A stretch of 64,000 nucleotides of DNA, taken from positions 124,001 to 188,000 of the forward strand of contig NZ_LXYE02000002.1 in assembly GCF_001659685.2 (NCBI RefSeq), given 5' to 3'. The DNA comes from Labilibacter marinus. GTDB lineage: Bacteria; Bacteroidota; Bacteroidia; Bacteroidales; Marinilabiliaceae. Position 1 is the stretch's first letter. Each line of letters begins with the position of its first letter. Of the stretch, positions 44,228 through 53,281 are shown in pieces. A program made the translations under genes and the position numbers. Below the pieces are notes generated by a model. That model was not told the origin of the DNA. It did not search any database and was given only the letters and a program-made list of their open reading frames with translations.

Positions 44228-47200
44228 ATGTCTCCATCAGATAATCACGATTATATTGATCGTTTTATTAGTTTAAAGGCTTCTGCACAAGTGATTGAGC
44301 AGGGTAAACAAATTTATAATAACGGTGAAGTTTCACTTAAATATGCCAATAAGGCTTCGGATACCTGGCACTTTCATGTGCAAGGTGCGCAACTGTTTTC
44401 TGTTAATATTAGAGATTTAAACAGAAATGATTTAAAAACGACTTGTTCGTGCGCCTCTACATGGGGAAGTATTTGCGAACATTCGGTGGCCTCACTCATG
44501 TATATTAAAGATGGGGGAGAGCATAAACCAGGCGTAAGCCCCGAAACTGCAGCAGTGCATTCATCGTTGCGTACCAGTCATGGCTATCTATACGAAAAAC
44601 ATCGTTTTATTTCAGTAGACGATATTGAAGACAATACTTCGGTTAGTGTTATTAACGATATCTTACATGGATATAATAACCTATTATTGGAGGATGTAAT
44701 TTTTGGAGATAACGAAATTACCTTTGAGTATGCCAGTTATTACGATAAGCAATTTGCTACTATTAAGTGTATTAACGAACGCATATATATATCTAGCAGC
44801 AGCAAAAAGCCTATTCCTAAATTAAATAAGGTAGAGGCGCATACATTGTTGTTAATTGCTCGTTCGGCTAATCCCGATTTATTAGAGATTTTATTCACCG
44901 ATAAAATTGAAGATAAGAAAAAAGAAAGCCTAGAAAATTATGGCCTCTCGAAGGATGAAGATTTTGGTAAGTACTTTACTTATTGTTTCCATCCAGAAAG
45001 TGGTTTGATATTTAATTTCAGACCCGACCAAGTTGGATTGCTCTCTATTAATCCACATATAAAAACAAGTTTCCGAAGTTTGGTAGATGAATTGAATAAG
45101 GACGACTTGATGTTGGATGACATTCCTCGAAAAAATGAGGAACGTGTGTTGGGTTTTATTATTCAATATAATCAGGATGAGTACGAAGAATATGATGGAG
45201 AAGCTTCATTTACCATTATTCCAGCCGTAGGAAAACCAAATAAAGATAAAACGCAGCTTACCAGTCATATTGAGCGTTGGGATGAATACGAGGATATTGA
45301 GAAGGTAAAAATTACGAAGAATGCCCAGGAAATCATCAAGTGTGTTCAGCGTTTAGAGGCTACACAATCTAAAAAGAATGAGTTTGCTATTAAAAGGCAA
45401 ATAATTCATCTTTTGGCAAAAGAAAGGGTGGTTCATTATCGTTCGTTAAGTGAGTTTAAGCTAAAAAAATCTGAATTATACCAAACACAAGTATTAAAGC
45501 AACCTGTTACGGCAAAATATTTGGCTTTTCAGGATGATACTTTTGTGGGCTTACGTTTATTACTTCAGATAGATGGAGAAACAGTTAATGCCAATGAAAT
45601 AGACTTGTTTTATAGGCAAGCCAAAGCATATTTATATAAAGGAAAGGTGAGTGTTCCAGTAAGCTACAATGTAGCTCGCCATGTAGAAATGTGGCGTCAG
45701 GATTTAAAGATGGTTAAATCGCACCGACAGCATTTTTTCAACGAAATTATGATGCCATTGTCAAAGAATTTTGAAATTGACTTTGGAAATTCTGGTTTCG
45801 AGATTGAATCGGTAGAGCTTGATTTTAATAAAAAACAGGTGTTTCTTTCAGAAATGCACGACTTTTTAATTATCACACCACAAGTGGAATATCATAATGG
45901 TGTTTCGGTGATGCTAAATCAGTCGGGTAATGTGTTGGTAGATGAAAATGGAGAAGTAACCGAGTACAAACGTAATCTGGAGCTAGAAGAGGATTTTGTA
46001 AATACCGTTGCTGAGCTTCATCCATACTTTGAAGAACAAAAAGAAGACAAACGTTTTTACTTGCATTACGATACGTTTACCGAAGATATGTGGTTTTACC
46101 GCTTCTTTGAGCAAATGCAAAATTTAGAAGTAGAAATTTTTGGGCTTAAAGAACTTAAAAACTTTAAATACTCGCCGTTTGCAGGCAAAGTAAGTACTAA
46201 TATTTCTAGCGGACAAGATTGGTTTGAAGTAGATGTAAAAGTAAGCTTTGGAGATACACAGGTTCGTTTAGCGGATATTAAAAAAGCGGTATTGAACAAG
46301 CAAAAATATATTCAGTTAAAGGATGGAAGTGTGGGAATGTTGCCCAATGAGTGGTTACATAAACTAGAAAAATTCTTTAGACATGGAGAAGTAAAAGGCG
46401 ATAAACTTTCGGTATCGAAAATGCGTTTTGCAGTTATTGATGAATTATTTGAGGATATTGATGATGCTCAGATATTAAATGATATTGCAGAGAAACGTCG
46501 TCGCTTAGCTAACTTCACACAAATAGAGGAAACGGTTGTACCTGCGGAGATAAATGCAGAGTTAAGGACCTACCAAAAGGAAGGTTTAAATTGGCTTAAC
46601 TTCCTCGATGAAATGGGATGGGGTGGTATTTTAGCTGATGATATGGGATTGGGTAAAACATTACAGATTCTTACCTTTTTGCAGCATATTTTAAATAAGG
46701 ATAAAACGCCAAGTATTGTTGTGGTGCCAACTACCTTATTGTTTAACTGGCAGAATGAGATTGCTAAATTTGCTCCCAAAATAAACGCCTATTATCATTA
46801 CGGAATCAATCGTACAAAGGATGTGAATCTATTTTCGGAATACGATGTGGTTTTTACCACCTATGGTGTTTTACTGCGCGATATAGAAATGATAAGTCAG
46901 TTTAGATTTAACTATGCTGTATTGGATGAGTCGCAGGCCATTAAAAACCCAGCATCGCGACGTTTTAAGTCGGTCAATTTAATTCAGGCCAACAACCGAA
47001 TTGCTTTGTCAGGTACGCCTATCGAAAATAGCACTTTTGATTTATATGCGCAGATGAGCTTTGTGAATAAAGGCTTTTTTGGAGGAGCAACAGGATTCCG
47101 TTCGCAATTTTCTAATGCTATTGATAAAGAAGGAGACGACAATATTGCTGCCGAATTACAGCGTTTAATTAATCCGTTTATCCTAAGAAGAACCAAGGAG

Positions 47201-47947
47201 AAAGTGGCTTCGGAACTACCGCAGAAGACCGAGGATGTGATTTACTGCGAAATGGAAAGCGAGCAGCGTAAAGTATATGATGCCTATAGAAATGATTTTA
47301 AAAATCAGTTGTTAGAGCAGATTGAAAGCAATGGTATTGAAAAATCAAAATTAATGGTACTAGAGGCGCTTACCAGAATGCGTCAGATTTGTGATTCGCC
47401 AGCTTTATTAAATGATGATAGCATTAAAAGCACCGAATCCATTAAAATTAAAGAGATAGTTCAGCATATTACGGATAAAACAGCCAATCATAAAATTCTA
47501 ATTTTCTCGCAGTTTGTTAAGATGTTAGGATTGATTAAAACGGAGCTAAATCGCAGAAATATTGCTTACGAATATTTAGATGGACAAAGTTCAACGGTGC
47601 AAAGAGAGCGTTCTGTCAATAACTTTCAGGAGAATGACGACTTACGTGTTTTCTTAATTAGCTTAAAAGCGGGAGGTACAGGACTGAATTTAACGGCTGC
47701 CGATTACGTTTATATTGTAGATCCTTGGTGGAATCCTGCGGTAGAAAATCAAGCCATTGACCGTTGTTATAGGATTGGACAGGATAAAAAGGTATTTGCT
47801 TATCGTATGATTTGTAAAGATACGGTGGAAGAAAAAATACTTCAGCTACAAAGCAAGAAGAAGAAAATTGCAGGAGACATCGTTCAAACGGATGAAAATA
47901 TCATGAAAACCATTCAGGCCGACGATATTAAAGAGTTGTTTTCTTAA
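44228..47947 (+). CDS. SWI2/SNF2 family helicase with SWIM zinc finger
   Basis: A 1239-residue ATP-dependent DNA translocase. An N-terminal SWIM finger has C73, C75, C83 and H85. The middle 600 residues have no clear motif. The SNF2 helicase core begins near 770: motif I DDMGLGKT (804-811), motif II DESQ (900-903), SGTPIENS, then the C-terminal lobe with LISLKAGGTGLNL and the VENQAIDRCYRIGQ segment. This is the bacterial HepA/RapA-like SNF2 group, but the true cargo (RNA polymerase or other) is not known. It is monocistronic and followed by a repeat-rich intergenic region. Confidence 0.93.
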   Translation: MSPSDNHDYIDRFISLKASAQVIEQGKQIYNNGEVSLKYANKASDTWHFHVQGAQLFSVNIRDLNRNDLKTTCSCASTWGSICEHSVASLMYIKDGGEHKPGVSPETAAVHSSLRTSHGYLYEKHRFISVDDIEDNTSVSVINDILHGYNNLLLEDVIFGDNEITFEYASYYDKQFATIKCINERIYISSSSKKPIPKLNKVEAHTLLLIARSANPDLLEILFTDKIEDKKKESLENYGLSKDEDFGKYFTYCFHPESGLIFNFRPDQVGLLSINPHIKTSFRSLVDELNKDDLMLDDIPRKNEERVLGFIIQYNQDEYEEYDGEASFTIIPAVGKPNKDKTQLTSHIERWDEYEDIEKVKITKNAQEIIKCVQRLEATQSKKNEFAIKRQIIHLLAKERVVHYRSLSEFKLKKSELYQTQVLKQPVTAKYLAFQDDTFVGLRLLLQIDGETVNANEIDLFYRQAKAYLYKGKVSVPVSYNVARHVEMWRQDLKMVKSHRQHFFNEIMMPLSKNFEIDFGNSGFEIESVELDFNKKQVFLSEMHDFLIITPQVEYHNGVSVMLNQSGNVLVDENGEVTEYKRNLELEEDFVNTVAELHPYFEEQKEDKRFYLHYDTFTEDMWFYRFFEQMQNLEVEIFGLKELKNFKYSPFAGKVSTNISSGQDWFEVDVKVSFGDTQVRLADIKKAVLNKQKYIQLKDGSVGMLPNEWLHKLEKFFRHGEVKGDKLSVSKMRFAVIDELFEDIDDAQILNDIAEKRRRLANFTQIEETVVPAEINAELRTYQKEGLNWLNFLDEMGWGGILADDMGLGKTLQILTFLQHILNKDKTPSIVVVPTTLLFNWQNEIAKFAPKINAYYHYGINRTKDVNLFSEYDVVFTTYGVLLRDIEMISQFRFNYAVLDESQAIKNPASRRFKSVNLIQANNRIALSGTPIENSTFDLYAQMSFVNKGFFGGATGFRSQFSNAIDKEGDDNIAAELQRLINPFILRRTKEKVASELPQKTEDVIYCEMESEQRKVYDAYRNDFKNQLLEQIESNGIEKSKLMVLEALTRMRQICDSPALLNDDSIKSTESIKIKEIVQHITDKTANHKILIFSQFVKMLGLIKTELNRRNIAYEYLDGQSSTVQRERSVNNFQENDDLRVFLISLKAGGTGLNLTAADYVYIVDPWWNPAVENQAIDRCYRIGQDKKVFAYRMICKDTVEEKILQLQSKKKKIAGDIVQTDENIMKTIQADDIKELFS

Positions 47948-48261
47948 AAAGAAGTTTAGTGGGCAGTAGCCAGTATTCAGTAGGCAGTTACTTGCAGCTT
48001 GCTGAATATATTTATTTTGATGGAGAATAGTTTCCGACGCAAAGTTGTTTAGTATTTTGCATAGAAGTTGGTGATGCGTCGGATGAATAATGATGATGAA
48101 ACCTAGTCTTAAGGACTAGGTAATGCTTTTGAACCGCTGGGGCTATGTGTTTTGAGTTGTTAAAGACTTATTGCTGTTTACTGAATACTATTTACAGAAT
48201 ACGGTTTATTTTTAACCGAATACCGTTTACTACTAACTGAGTACTGCTAACTGCACACTGT
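47948..48261. repeat. Repeat-rich intergenic region
   Basis: This 314-bp stretch holds a cluster of degenerate short motifs of the form CTGnnTACTG / CAGTAnnCAG at both ends. Within it are a perfect inverted repeat TCCGACGC (48033-48040) / GCGTCGGA (48076-48083) and a perfect hairpin CCTAGTC-TTAAG-GACTAGG (48102-48120). No gene is seen. Confidence 0.6.
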
Positions 48262-48882
48262 CTACTCATCTTTCCCCTCAATAATAACGGGATTTTTAAG
48301 AATGCGGTCGATTAAATCATCGAATTTGTTGTGCCAGCTATCACCCGCAATAATCAATTGTGCTTTTTTTACACCTTCGGCAATTCTGTATATGATAGAA
48401 TGAAAACGGTTTGTTATAAGTGTGTCGGCATCATCCATAACAATAAGGCTAATTTTCGTCATAGGTACACCATTAATATTAATCAGCTCAGTTAATCGTT
48501 TAGGAGTGCAAATTAATACATCTAAGCCGTCATAAATCTCATCTTTCTGATATTGGATAATTCCCTTATCGAAAGCCACAAAGGTGCGTAATTTGCACTG
48601 TTTGCCTAGTATGGCAAACTGCTCTTCCATTTCAAAGGCTTTTTCTTTTGTAGAAGTAATGATAATAGCTCGGGGGGCTTCCTCAAATGGTTTTTTGAGC
48701 AACTGGATAGTTCCAATTACTATAGCGGCAGATTTTCCAGTATCTTTAGGAGAAACCATCACTAAGTCAGACCCAGCTTTAATTTTAGGAATAGAATCCG
48801 TTTGAATTTGCTTTGGTTCTTTATCAAAACCAGCATTAATAATTCCAGATACTAACTCAGGAAGTAACTTTTTTAGTTTCAT
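48262..48882 (-). CDS. Truncated DEAD-box-like protein (RecA1 lobe only)
   Basis: A 206-residue protein with only the first RecA-like lobe of a DEAD-box helicase. The Q motif region (EPKQIQTDSIPKI), a Walker A variant SPKDTGKS, TPKRL and a motif II variant MDDAD (in place of DEAD) are present in order. The second lobe with motifs IV-VI is absent, and no frame downstream supplies it. Either a degenerate helicase or a conserved stand-alone regulator. ATP binding may remain, but unwinding is unlikely. It has its own promoter and lies downstream of the gene at 48934. Confidence 0.8.
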   Translation of the reverse strand: MKLKKLLPELVSGIINAGFDKEPKQIQTDSIPKIKAGSDLVMVSPKDTGKSAAIVIGTIQLLKKPFEEAPRAIIITSTKEKAFEMEEQFAILGKQCKLRTFVAFDKGIIQYQKDEIYDGLDVLICTPKRLTELININGVPMTKISLIVMDDADTLITNRFHSIIYRIAEGVKKAQLIIAGDSWHNKFDDLIDRILKNPVIIEGKDE

Positions 48883-48910
48883 TATTGTGATGTTTATTTC
48901 TCAGAAGCCG

Positions 48911-48918
48911 CAAAAGTA
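48911..48918 (-). promoter_or_regulatory. -7 element for the DEAD-box-like gene
   Basis: TACTTTTG on the minus strand is 28 nt before the ATG. A TTG at 48944-48942 is 23 nt upstream, a little long for a -33 element. Confidence 0.5.
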
Positions 48919-48933
48919 AATAAAATAAGCTAA

Positions 48934-49398
48934 TTATTTAACAAATGATATAAATTCGGAAGTAAAGCGGTATAAGTGCATTTTCATATTGCGCTCCAAC
49001 AATCTAAAACCATGCGTAGATAAATCGGAAATAGCAGGATAATGCATCACGGCTATTTCTTTTACTTTAAGATGTATGGTGTCCGAAAATTCACTCTCGG
49101 TAACCATGGCCTTTTCTTTGGTCAGTAATCTGTTTAAATAGCCTAATTCTTCTTCTTTACGAAAATCAGGGTAATTCTTGTCTTTATCAATAACAGACTC
49201 GGTTGCACTCAATACTTCAGAAGCGTATATACCTATCATTTCTTCCAGAATATCCTTTTGTGAGAAGTGAGGGTAATAATCAAGAATAATATCGAAGATG
49301 AGCTCTTCAAATTCAGATTTAAACTTTGCATAGAACTGATCCGTTCTTTTAAAGTCGGCAAATAGCTGGTTTAATCTCCTTTCTTTATCAAATGTCAT
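48934..49398 (-). CDS. Helical protein of unknown function
   Basis: A 154-residue soluble protein, rich in charged residues and predicted helical. I recognise no domain, signal peptide or membrane segment. Segments such as FADFKRTDQFYAKFKSEFEE and FRLLERNMKMHLYRF suggest amphipathic helices. It is on the same strand as the DEAD-box-like gene 51 nt downstream, so a shared message is possible, although a promoter element lies between them. Confidence 0.65.
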   Translation of the reverse strand: MTFDKERRLNQLFADFKRTDQFYAKFKSEFEELIFDIILDYYPHFSQKDILEEMIGIYASEVLSATESVIDKDKNYPDFRKEEELGYLNRLLTKEKAMVTESEFSDTIHLKVKEIAVMHYPAISDLSTHGFRLLERNMKMHLYRFTSEFISFVK

Positions 49399-49490
49399 AG
49401 CGTACTCTTTTATTCTTGATACTTGTTAAACGTACAAATACCAAAAAAGATTATTGTCAATAGAGATTATTATTGAATTTTAAGGAATAA

Positions 49491-49524
49491 AAAAGGGATT
49501 CAGCTTTTTTAAACAGAATCCCTG
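49491..49524 (-). terminator. Terminator-like hairpin between HopJ and the 48934 gene
   Basis: On the minus strand AGGGATTC / GAATCCCT with a loop of about 14 nt is followed by six T. It would end a message from HopJ about 130 nt after its stop. Confidence 0.7.
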
Positions 49525-49655
49525 ATATATGAGTTTAACACTATATATGCTTAGTGTTTGAATCGAAAAGTTAATGTTCAAGGTTTGTTCTTTTTGTAAA
49601 TAACTATTTTCAAAAAGAAGGTGACGAAGAAATTCGACTTTCGGGCAATGGCTTC

Positions 49656-50003
49656 TTAATTTTTGCTTTTTAGAGCGTTACCTTCAAATTTGATTCCTTC
49701 CCAACCGTATTGAATAAAGTTTCTGATGTTTTGGTGGTCGTTTCCTTCGGGGTTTTTCAGTACATCTTTTGTGTAATATTTACCAAAACAATGCAAAGTT
49801 TGCTCTGTCGATAAATTTTGAAGTTGTGCAAAAGCAAATAATTTACAAGAACCGTTATTCTCATTAGCCTTGTTATTCGTATCTCCATTAACAAATGCAG
49901 TAGGCGTAAATTCATAATTCTCGTCAATAACAGCCATTGTATCTGTAAATTCTATTTCCGTTGGCTGATTGCTTAGCTTTTCTTTAAATGTAATTAGATT
50001 CAT
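49656..50003 (-). CDS. HopJ-family protein
   Basis: A 115-residue protein matching the HopJ type III effector family by length and motifs (ENNGSCKLFAFAQLQNLS, CFGKYYTKDVLKNPEGNDHQNIRNFI, GWEGIKF). The name comes from a Pseudomonas effector, but the family is common in bacteria without type III secretion, and its role is unknown. The start at 50003 is used; a GTG in frame at 50051 would extend it into the spacer. It lies 73 nt downstream of tRNA-Gly on the same strand with no terminator between, so it may be part of the tRNA transcript. Confidence 0.82.
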   Translation of the reverse strand: MNLITFKEKLSNQPTEIEFTDTMAVIDENYEFTPTAFVNGDTNNKANENNGSCKLFAFAQLQNLSTEQTLHCFGKYYTKDVLKNPEGNDHQNIRNFIQYGWEGIKFEGNALKSKN

Positions 50004-50076
50004 TGTTGTATATCGATTATTTGTTAACTGTTCTGAAATCAAAAAAGCCACTCGAAATAAATCGAATGGCTTTCCT

Positions 50077-50152
50077 TGGAGCGAAAGACGGGGCTCAAAC
50101 CCGCGACCCTCAGCGTGGAAGGCTGATGCTCTATCAACTGAGCTACTTTCGC
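50077..50152 (-). tRNA. tRNA-Gly (anticodon TCC)
   Basis: A full cloverleaf: acceptor GCGAAAG / CTTTCGC, anticodon stem TCAGC / GCTGA with loop CTTCCAC (TCC), and the T-arm GGGTTTGAGCCCC. The CCA end is encoded, unlike in the two neighbouring tRNAs. Confidence 0.96.
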
Positions 50153-50169
50153 ATTAAATAATATTTTAG

Positions 50170-50243
50170 AGCCAATAGTGGGACTCGAACCCGCGACCTG
50201 CTGATTACAAATCAGCTGCTCTAGCCAACTGAGCTATATTGGC
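50170..50243 (-). tRNA. tRNA-Thr (anticodon TGT)
   Basis: Acceptor GCCAATA / TATTGGC, anticodon stem GCTGA / TCAGC with loop TTTGTAA (TGT), T-loop GGTTCGAGTCC. The CCA is not encoded. Confidence 0.96.
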
Positions 50244-50280
50244 AAAATGTTGTCCTAACTAACCGTTTGTTAGTTTCAAG

Positions 50281-50363
50281 TGGGCAGAGCAGGATTCGAA
50301 CCTGCGAAGTCGAAAGACAACGGAGTTACAGTCCGTCCCAGTTGGCCGCTTTGGTATCTGCCC
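50281..50363 (-). tRNA. tRNA-Tyr (anticodon GTA)
   Basis: Acceptor GGGCAGA / TCTGCCC, anticodon loop CTGTAAC (GTA), a long variable arm as in class II tRNAs and T-loop GGTTCGAATCC. The CCA is not encoded. It is the first of the three tRNAs in the direction of transcription. Confidence 0.96.
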
Positions 50364-50386
50364 CAATTGCGGATGCAAATGTAAAA

Positions 50387-50881
50387 TTATTTTTTTAAAC
50401 TCCAACCCATATCTACCATTTTTATTGCAGTAATTGCACCTTCGTCGCCTTTGTTTCCGTGCTTTCCACCTGCTCTGTCTTTGGCTTGCTGTAAGTTAAG
50501 TGTTGTCAATAAACCAAAAATAAATGGTATCGGATAGTCTAAATTTAATCTGGTCATACCTTGAGTTACACCATCGCATACAAAATCAAAATGTGGAGTG
50601 TCTCCTTGAATAACACAACCCAAACATATCACAGCATCAACATCGGTATGTTCTGCCATATATTGAGCTCCTTTTGTTAGTTCAAAACTACCAGGAACAT
50701 ATTTTTTAATGATATTATCTGGGTTAGCTCCATTTTGAATTAAAGTATTGTATGCACCATCAGATAGTGCTTCTGTAATTTCTTCGTTCCATTCGGCCAC
50801 TACAATACCAAATTTCATATTAGCCGCAGAAGGCATTTTGCTTTTGTCGTAATCCGACAGGTTTTTTAAACTGGTTGCCAT
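50387..50881 (-). CDS. ribH: 6,7-dimethyl-8-ribityllumazine synthase
   Basis: It condenses the ribityl-aminopyrimidine with dihydroxybutanone phosphate in the riboflavin pathway. The protein of 164 residues has W31 ([11 protein letters not shown]), PGSFELT, and the catalytic His H97 in [13 protein letters not shown]. No other rib gene is adjacent. A good promoter lies directly upstream. The gene is followed by the tRNA trio on the same strand. Confidence 0.96.
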   Translation of the reverse strand: MATSLKNLSDYDKSKMPSAANMKFGIVVAEWNEEITEALSDGAYNTLIQNGANPDNIIKKYVPGSFELTKGAQYMAEHTDVDAVICLGCVIQGDTPHFDFVCDGVTQGMTRLNLDYPIPFIFGLLTTLNLQQAKDRAGGKHGNKGDEGAITAIKMVDMGWSLKK

Positions 50882-50899
50882 ATCTTTTATTTTAAGCTA

Positions 50900-50930
50900 C
50901 AAAAATAAAAGAGGTTGCCATAACTGACAA
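50900..50930 (-). promoter_or_regulatory. Promoter of ribH
   Basis: TTG at 50930-50928 and TATTTTTG at 50907-50900 on the minus strand are 20 nt apart. It overlaps the terminator of the preceding TPR gene. Confidence 0.65.
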
Positions 50931-50942
50931 CCTCTTTTACAT
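50905..50942 (-). terminator. Terminator after the TPR gene
   Basis: The stem AAAAGAGGTTG / CAACCTCTTTT lies just past the TPR gene stop and shares sequence with the ribH promoter. Confidence 0.8.
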
Positions 50943-50960
50943 TTAATTTTAATTTCTTTA

Positions 50961-51653
50961 TTACTTACTCGCTAAAATCTGAGCTCTAGTAATATATTTA
51001 TCAATGCTTCGGGCTTCAATTGAAGTTTTAAAATCATTTTTAATCGTTTCGTAGGCTTCAACAGCATCTGTATATTGTTTTTGCTCTTCGTAAACTAAAC
51101 CTAATTTTAATAGGTAAGTAGGAGCAATAACCATATTGTCTACATCGCCTGCACTTTTGTAGTTGCTAATAGCAGCGTTTACATCGCCTTTTTCAAGATA
51201 TGCATCACCTAAAGCACCTTTAGCCGTTGCGTTTAGCAATTCATCACCCGACGAAAAACCACCTAGAAAGTCAATAGCATCATCAAACTGACCTAAATGT
51301 AAATAAGATACACCAGCATAATACTTAGCCAATTTACCCGGCTTAGTCATACCATAATCTTCAGAAATAGCTAGAAATCCTAGATTCATTCCGTCACCAT
51401 TTAAAGCTAATTTAAAGCTATCTCTCTCAAAATAGTTTTGAGCGGCAAATATTTCAATTTGCGCTTGTTGTTCTTGTGGTGCAAAATATAATTTTTTAGC
51501 TCCCCAATATCCACCGATTACAATAATTACGGCAAACATGATTATGGTTAGAACTTTCTGGTTATCTTCAATAAACTGTTCAGACTTACTTAACGCCTGT
51601 TCCACGTTTTCCATGCCAGTTTCTGTGGCATACTCTTTTTCTTTATTCGACAT
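50961..51653 (-). CDS. Membrane-anchored TPR protein (YfgM-like)
   Basis: A 230-residue protein with a short cytoplasmic start, a membrane helix at about residues 35-55 (VLTIIMFAVIIVIGGYWGA), and a periplasmic region of tetratricopeptide repeats (YAGVSYLHLGQFDDAIDFL, GDAYLEKGDVNAAISNYKSA, KLGLVYEEQKQYTDAVEAYE). The layout matches the YfgM/TPR-like family, thought to act with the Sec translocon and periplasmic chaperones. It is divergent from recF. Confidence 0.85.
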   Translation of the reverse strand: MSNKEKEYATETGMENVEQALSKSEQFIEDNQKVLTIIMFAVIIVIGGYWGAKKLYFAPQEQQAQIEIFAAQNYFERDSFKLALNGDGMNLGFLAISEDYGMTKPGKLAKYYAGVSYLHLGQFDDAIDFLGGFSSGDELLNATAKGALGDAYLEKGDVNAAISNYKSAGDVDNMVIAPTYLLKLGLVYEEQKQYTDAVEAYETIKNDFKTSIEARSIDKYITRAQILASK

Positions 51654-51832
51654 GAATTTGTATATTTTTTATTGCTACGCAAATGTAGTTGTTTTAACAA
51701 AAAATCAAAATATGAGATTGCATTTCTTTAACAGTTTTATTAAAAATATTGCAATAAAAAGATTTTCAATTCTTCTACACGTAAACAATTCTTCCATTTT
51801 TAATTTGTATCACGATTTAATTCAAGATTGAT

Positions 51833-51840
51833 TACATTTG
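51833..51840 (+). promoter_or_regulatory. -7 element for recF
   Basis: TACATTTG is a perfect TAnnTTTG match 21 nt before the recF ATG. A TTG at 51805-51807 is 25 nt away, further than usual. Confidence 0.55.
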
Positions 51841-51861
51841 CGATCCTAAAGCGGATCCTGT

Positions 51862-52965
51862 ATGTTTTTAAAACATTTACACCTTATTAATTTTAAAAAT
51901 ATTGAACTTGCACAACTCGAATTATGCGAGGGTATCAACTGTTTTATTGGTTCTAATGGAGCTGGTAAAACAAATATGTTGGATGCCATCTATTATATGT
52001 CGTTTTGTAAAAGTTTTTTTAATCCTATAGATAGTCAGAATATTAGGCATGAGCATGATTTCTTTGTTATACAAGGTACTTATAATTTAAATGATGAGAA
52101 AGAGCATGTTTATTGTGGCTTAAAGAAAGGTGTGAAAAAACAATTTAAACGCAATAAAAAGGAGTACGATAAACTATCTAATCATATTGGTTTACTGCCT
52201 TTAGTAATGATTTCGCCACAGGATGAAAGGCTGATAGTTGAAGGTAGTGAGCAGAGACGAAAATATATTGATAGTGTTATTTCGCAATATGATAGAGCCT
52301 ATTTAGAACATTTAATTAATTACAACAGAGTTATTTCTCAGCGTAATGTTTATTTAAAGAATTTAAAGGCTTTAAATAAAGCGGCGCATGATATGCTAGA
52401 TGTATGGGATTTTCAGATTCTTGAACTTGGAAAAAAAATATCCAAAGCCCGAGCTTTGTTTTTAGATGAGTTAAAACCTGTGTTTTTAGAAATGTATAAT
52501 TTCATTTCGGGAGAAAAAGAAGTGGTGGAGTTTGCCTATAAATCTCATTTAAATGATGATGATTTTGAAGTTGCGCTACGAGAATCTCGCGAACGCGATA
52601 TGATATTGGGTTATAGCACTAAAGGGGTTCATAAAGATGATGTTGATTTTAGAATTGGAGGATATCCGATTAAAAAGATGGGTTCGCAAGGACAGAAAAA
52701 AACATTTTTAATTGCCTTAAAGCTAGGGCAGTTTAAGTTTTTAGCGGAACATAAAAATCGTAAACCATTGCTTTTACTCGATGATATATTTGATAAGTTG
52801 GATACACAAAGAGGAGACCGTTTAATAGAATTGGTTGGAGGTGACTTTTTTAATCAGATATTTATTACAGATACACAGTTGAACCGTATTAAGCCTGTAT
52901 TAAGGAAAATAAACAAAGAGTCTCGCATTTTCATGGTGGAAGACGGAGAATTTAAACAACAATAG
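51862..52965 (+). CDS. recF: DNA replication and repair protein RecF
   Basis: An SMC-like ATPase that helps load RecA at single-strand gaps. Walker A GSNGAGKTN starts at residue 30, the ABC signature-like GSQGQKKT is near residue 274 and Walker B LLLDDIFDKLD near residue 305. The length of 367 is usual. The next gene (DUF721) begins 2 nt after the stop, a common pairing in Bacteroidota. dnaA and dnaN are not adjacent. Confidence 0.96.
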   Translation: MFLKHLHLINFKNIELAQLELCEGINCFIGSNGAGKTNMLDAIYYMSFCKSFFNPIDSQNIRHEHDFFVIQGTYNLNDEKEHVYCGLKKGVKKQFKRNKKEYDKLSNHIGLLPLVMISPQDERLIVEGSEQRRKYIDSVISQYDRAYLEHLINYNRVISQRNVYLKNLKALNKAAHDMLDVWDFQILELGKKISKARALFLDELKPVFLEMYNFISGEKEVVEFAYKSHLNDDDFEVALRESRERDMILGYSTKGVHKDDVDFRIGGYPIKKMGSQGQKKTFLIALKLGQFKFLAEHKNRKPLLLLDDIFDKLDTQRGDRLIELVGGDFFNQIFITDTQLNRIKPVLRKINKESRIFMVEDGEFKQQ

Positions 52966-52967
52966 TG

Positions 52968-53261
52968 ATGGAAAGGAAAAATGCTCAACATATAAAGTCG
53001 ATTATCAAGGAGTTTTTAGAGAAGAATAAAAATTTGGATCATAAAATGCTCGAAAACCGTGTGGTTAGATCTTGGGAAAAGGTAATTGGCAAAACAGTGG
53101 CACGTGCTACTACAACTATTTATATGGATAGAGGCACCTTGTATTTAAGTATAAACTCAAGTGTAATGCGCAACGAGTTATTAATGTTGAAAGATAAAAT
53201 AATGATAGCCATGAACGAAGAAGTAGGTCATCAGATAGTTACTGCCATCGTTATTCGTTAA
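52968..53261 (+). CDS. DUF721 (DciA-like) protein
   Basis: A 97-residue basic protein with the DUF721 pattern (VVRSWEKVIGKTVARAT, LYLSINSSVMRNELLMLKDKI). Related proteins include DciA, a loader of the DnaB helicase in bacteria without DnaC. It follows recF by 2 nt; the ATG at 52968 is used in place of a GTG that overlaps the recF stop. Confidence 0.88.
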   Translation: MERKNAQHIKSIIKEFLEKNKNLDHKMLENRVVRSWEKVIGKTVARATTTIYMDRGTLYLSINSSVMRNELLMLKDKIMIAMNEEVGHQIVTAIVIR

Positions 53262-53281
53262 GGTTTTATGTAATATGTGAA

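Noticed and set aside
47948..48261. Possible CRISPR array after the SNF2 gene
   Set aside because: The short motifs are degenerate and irregularly spaced, and no cas gene is near.
49656..50003. HopJ as evidence of type III secretion
   Set aside because: The family name is historical; no secretion gene is present and the family is widespread in non-pathogens.
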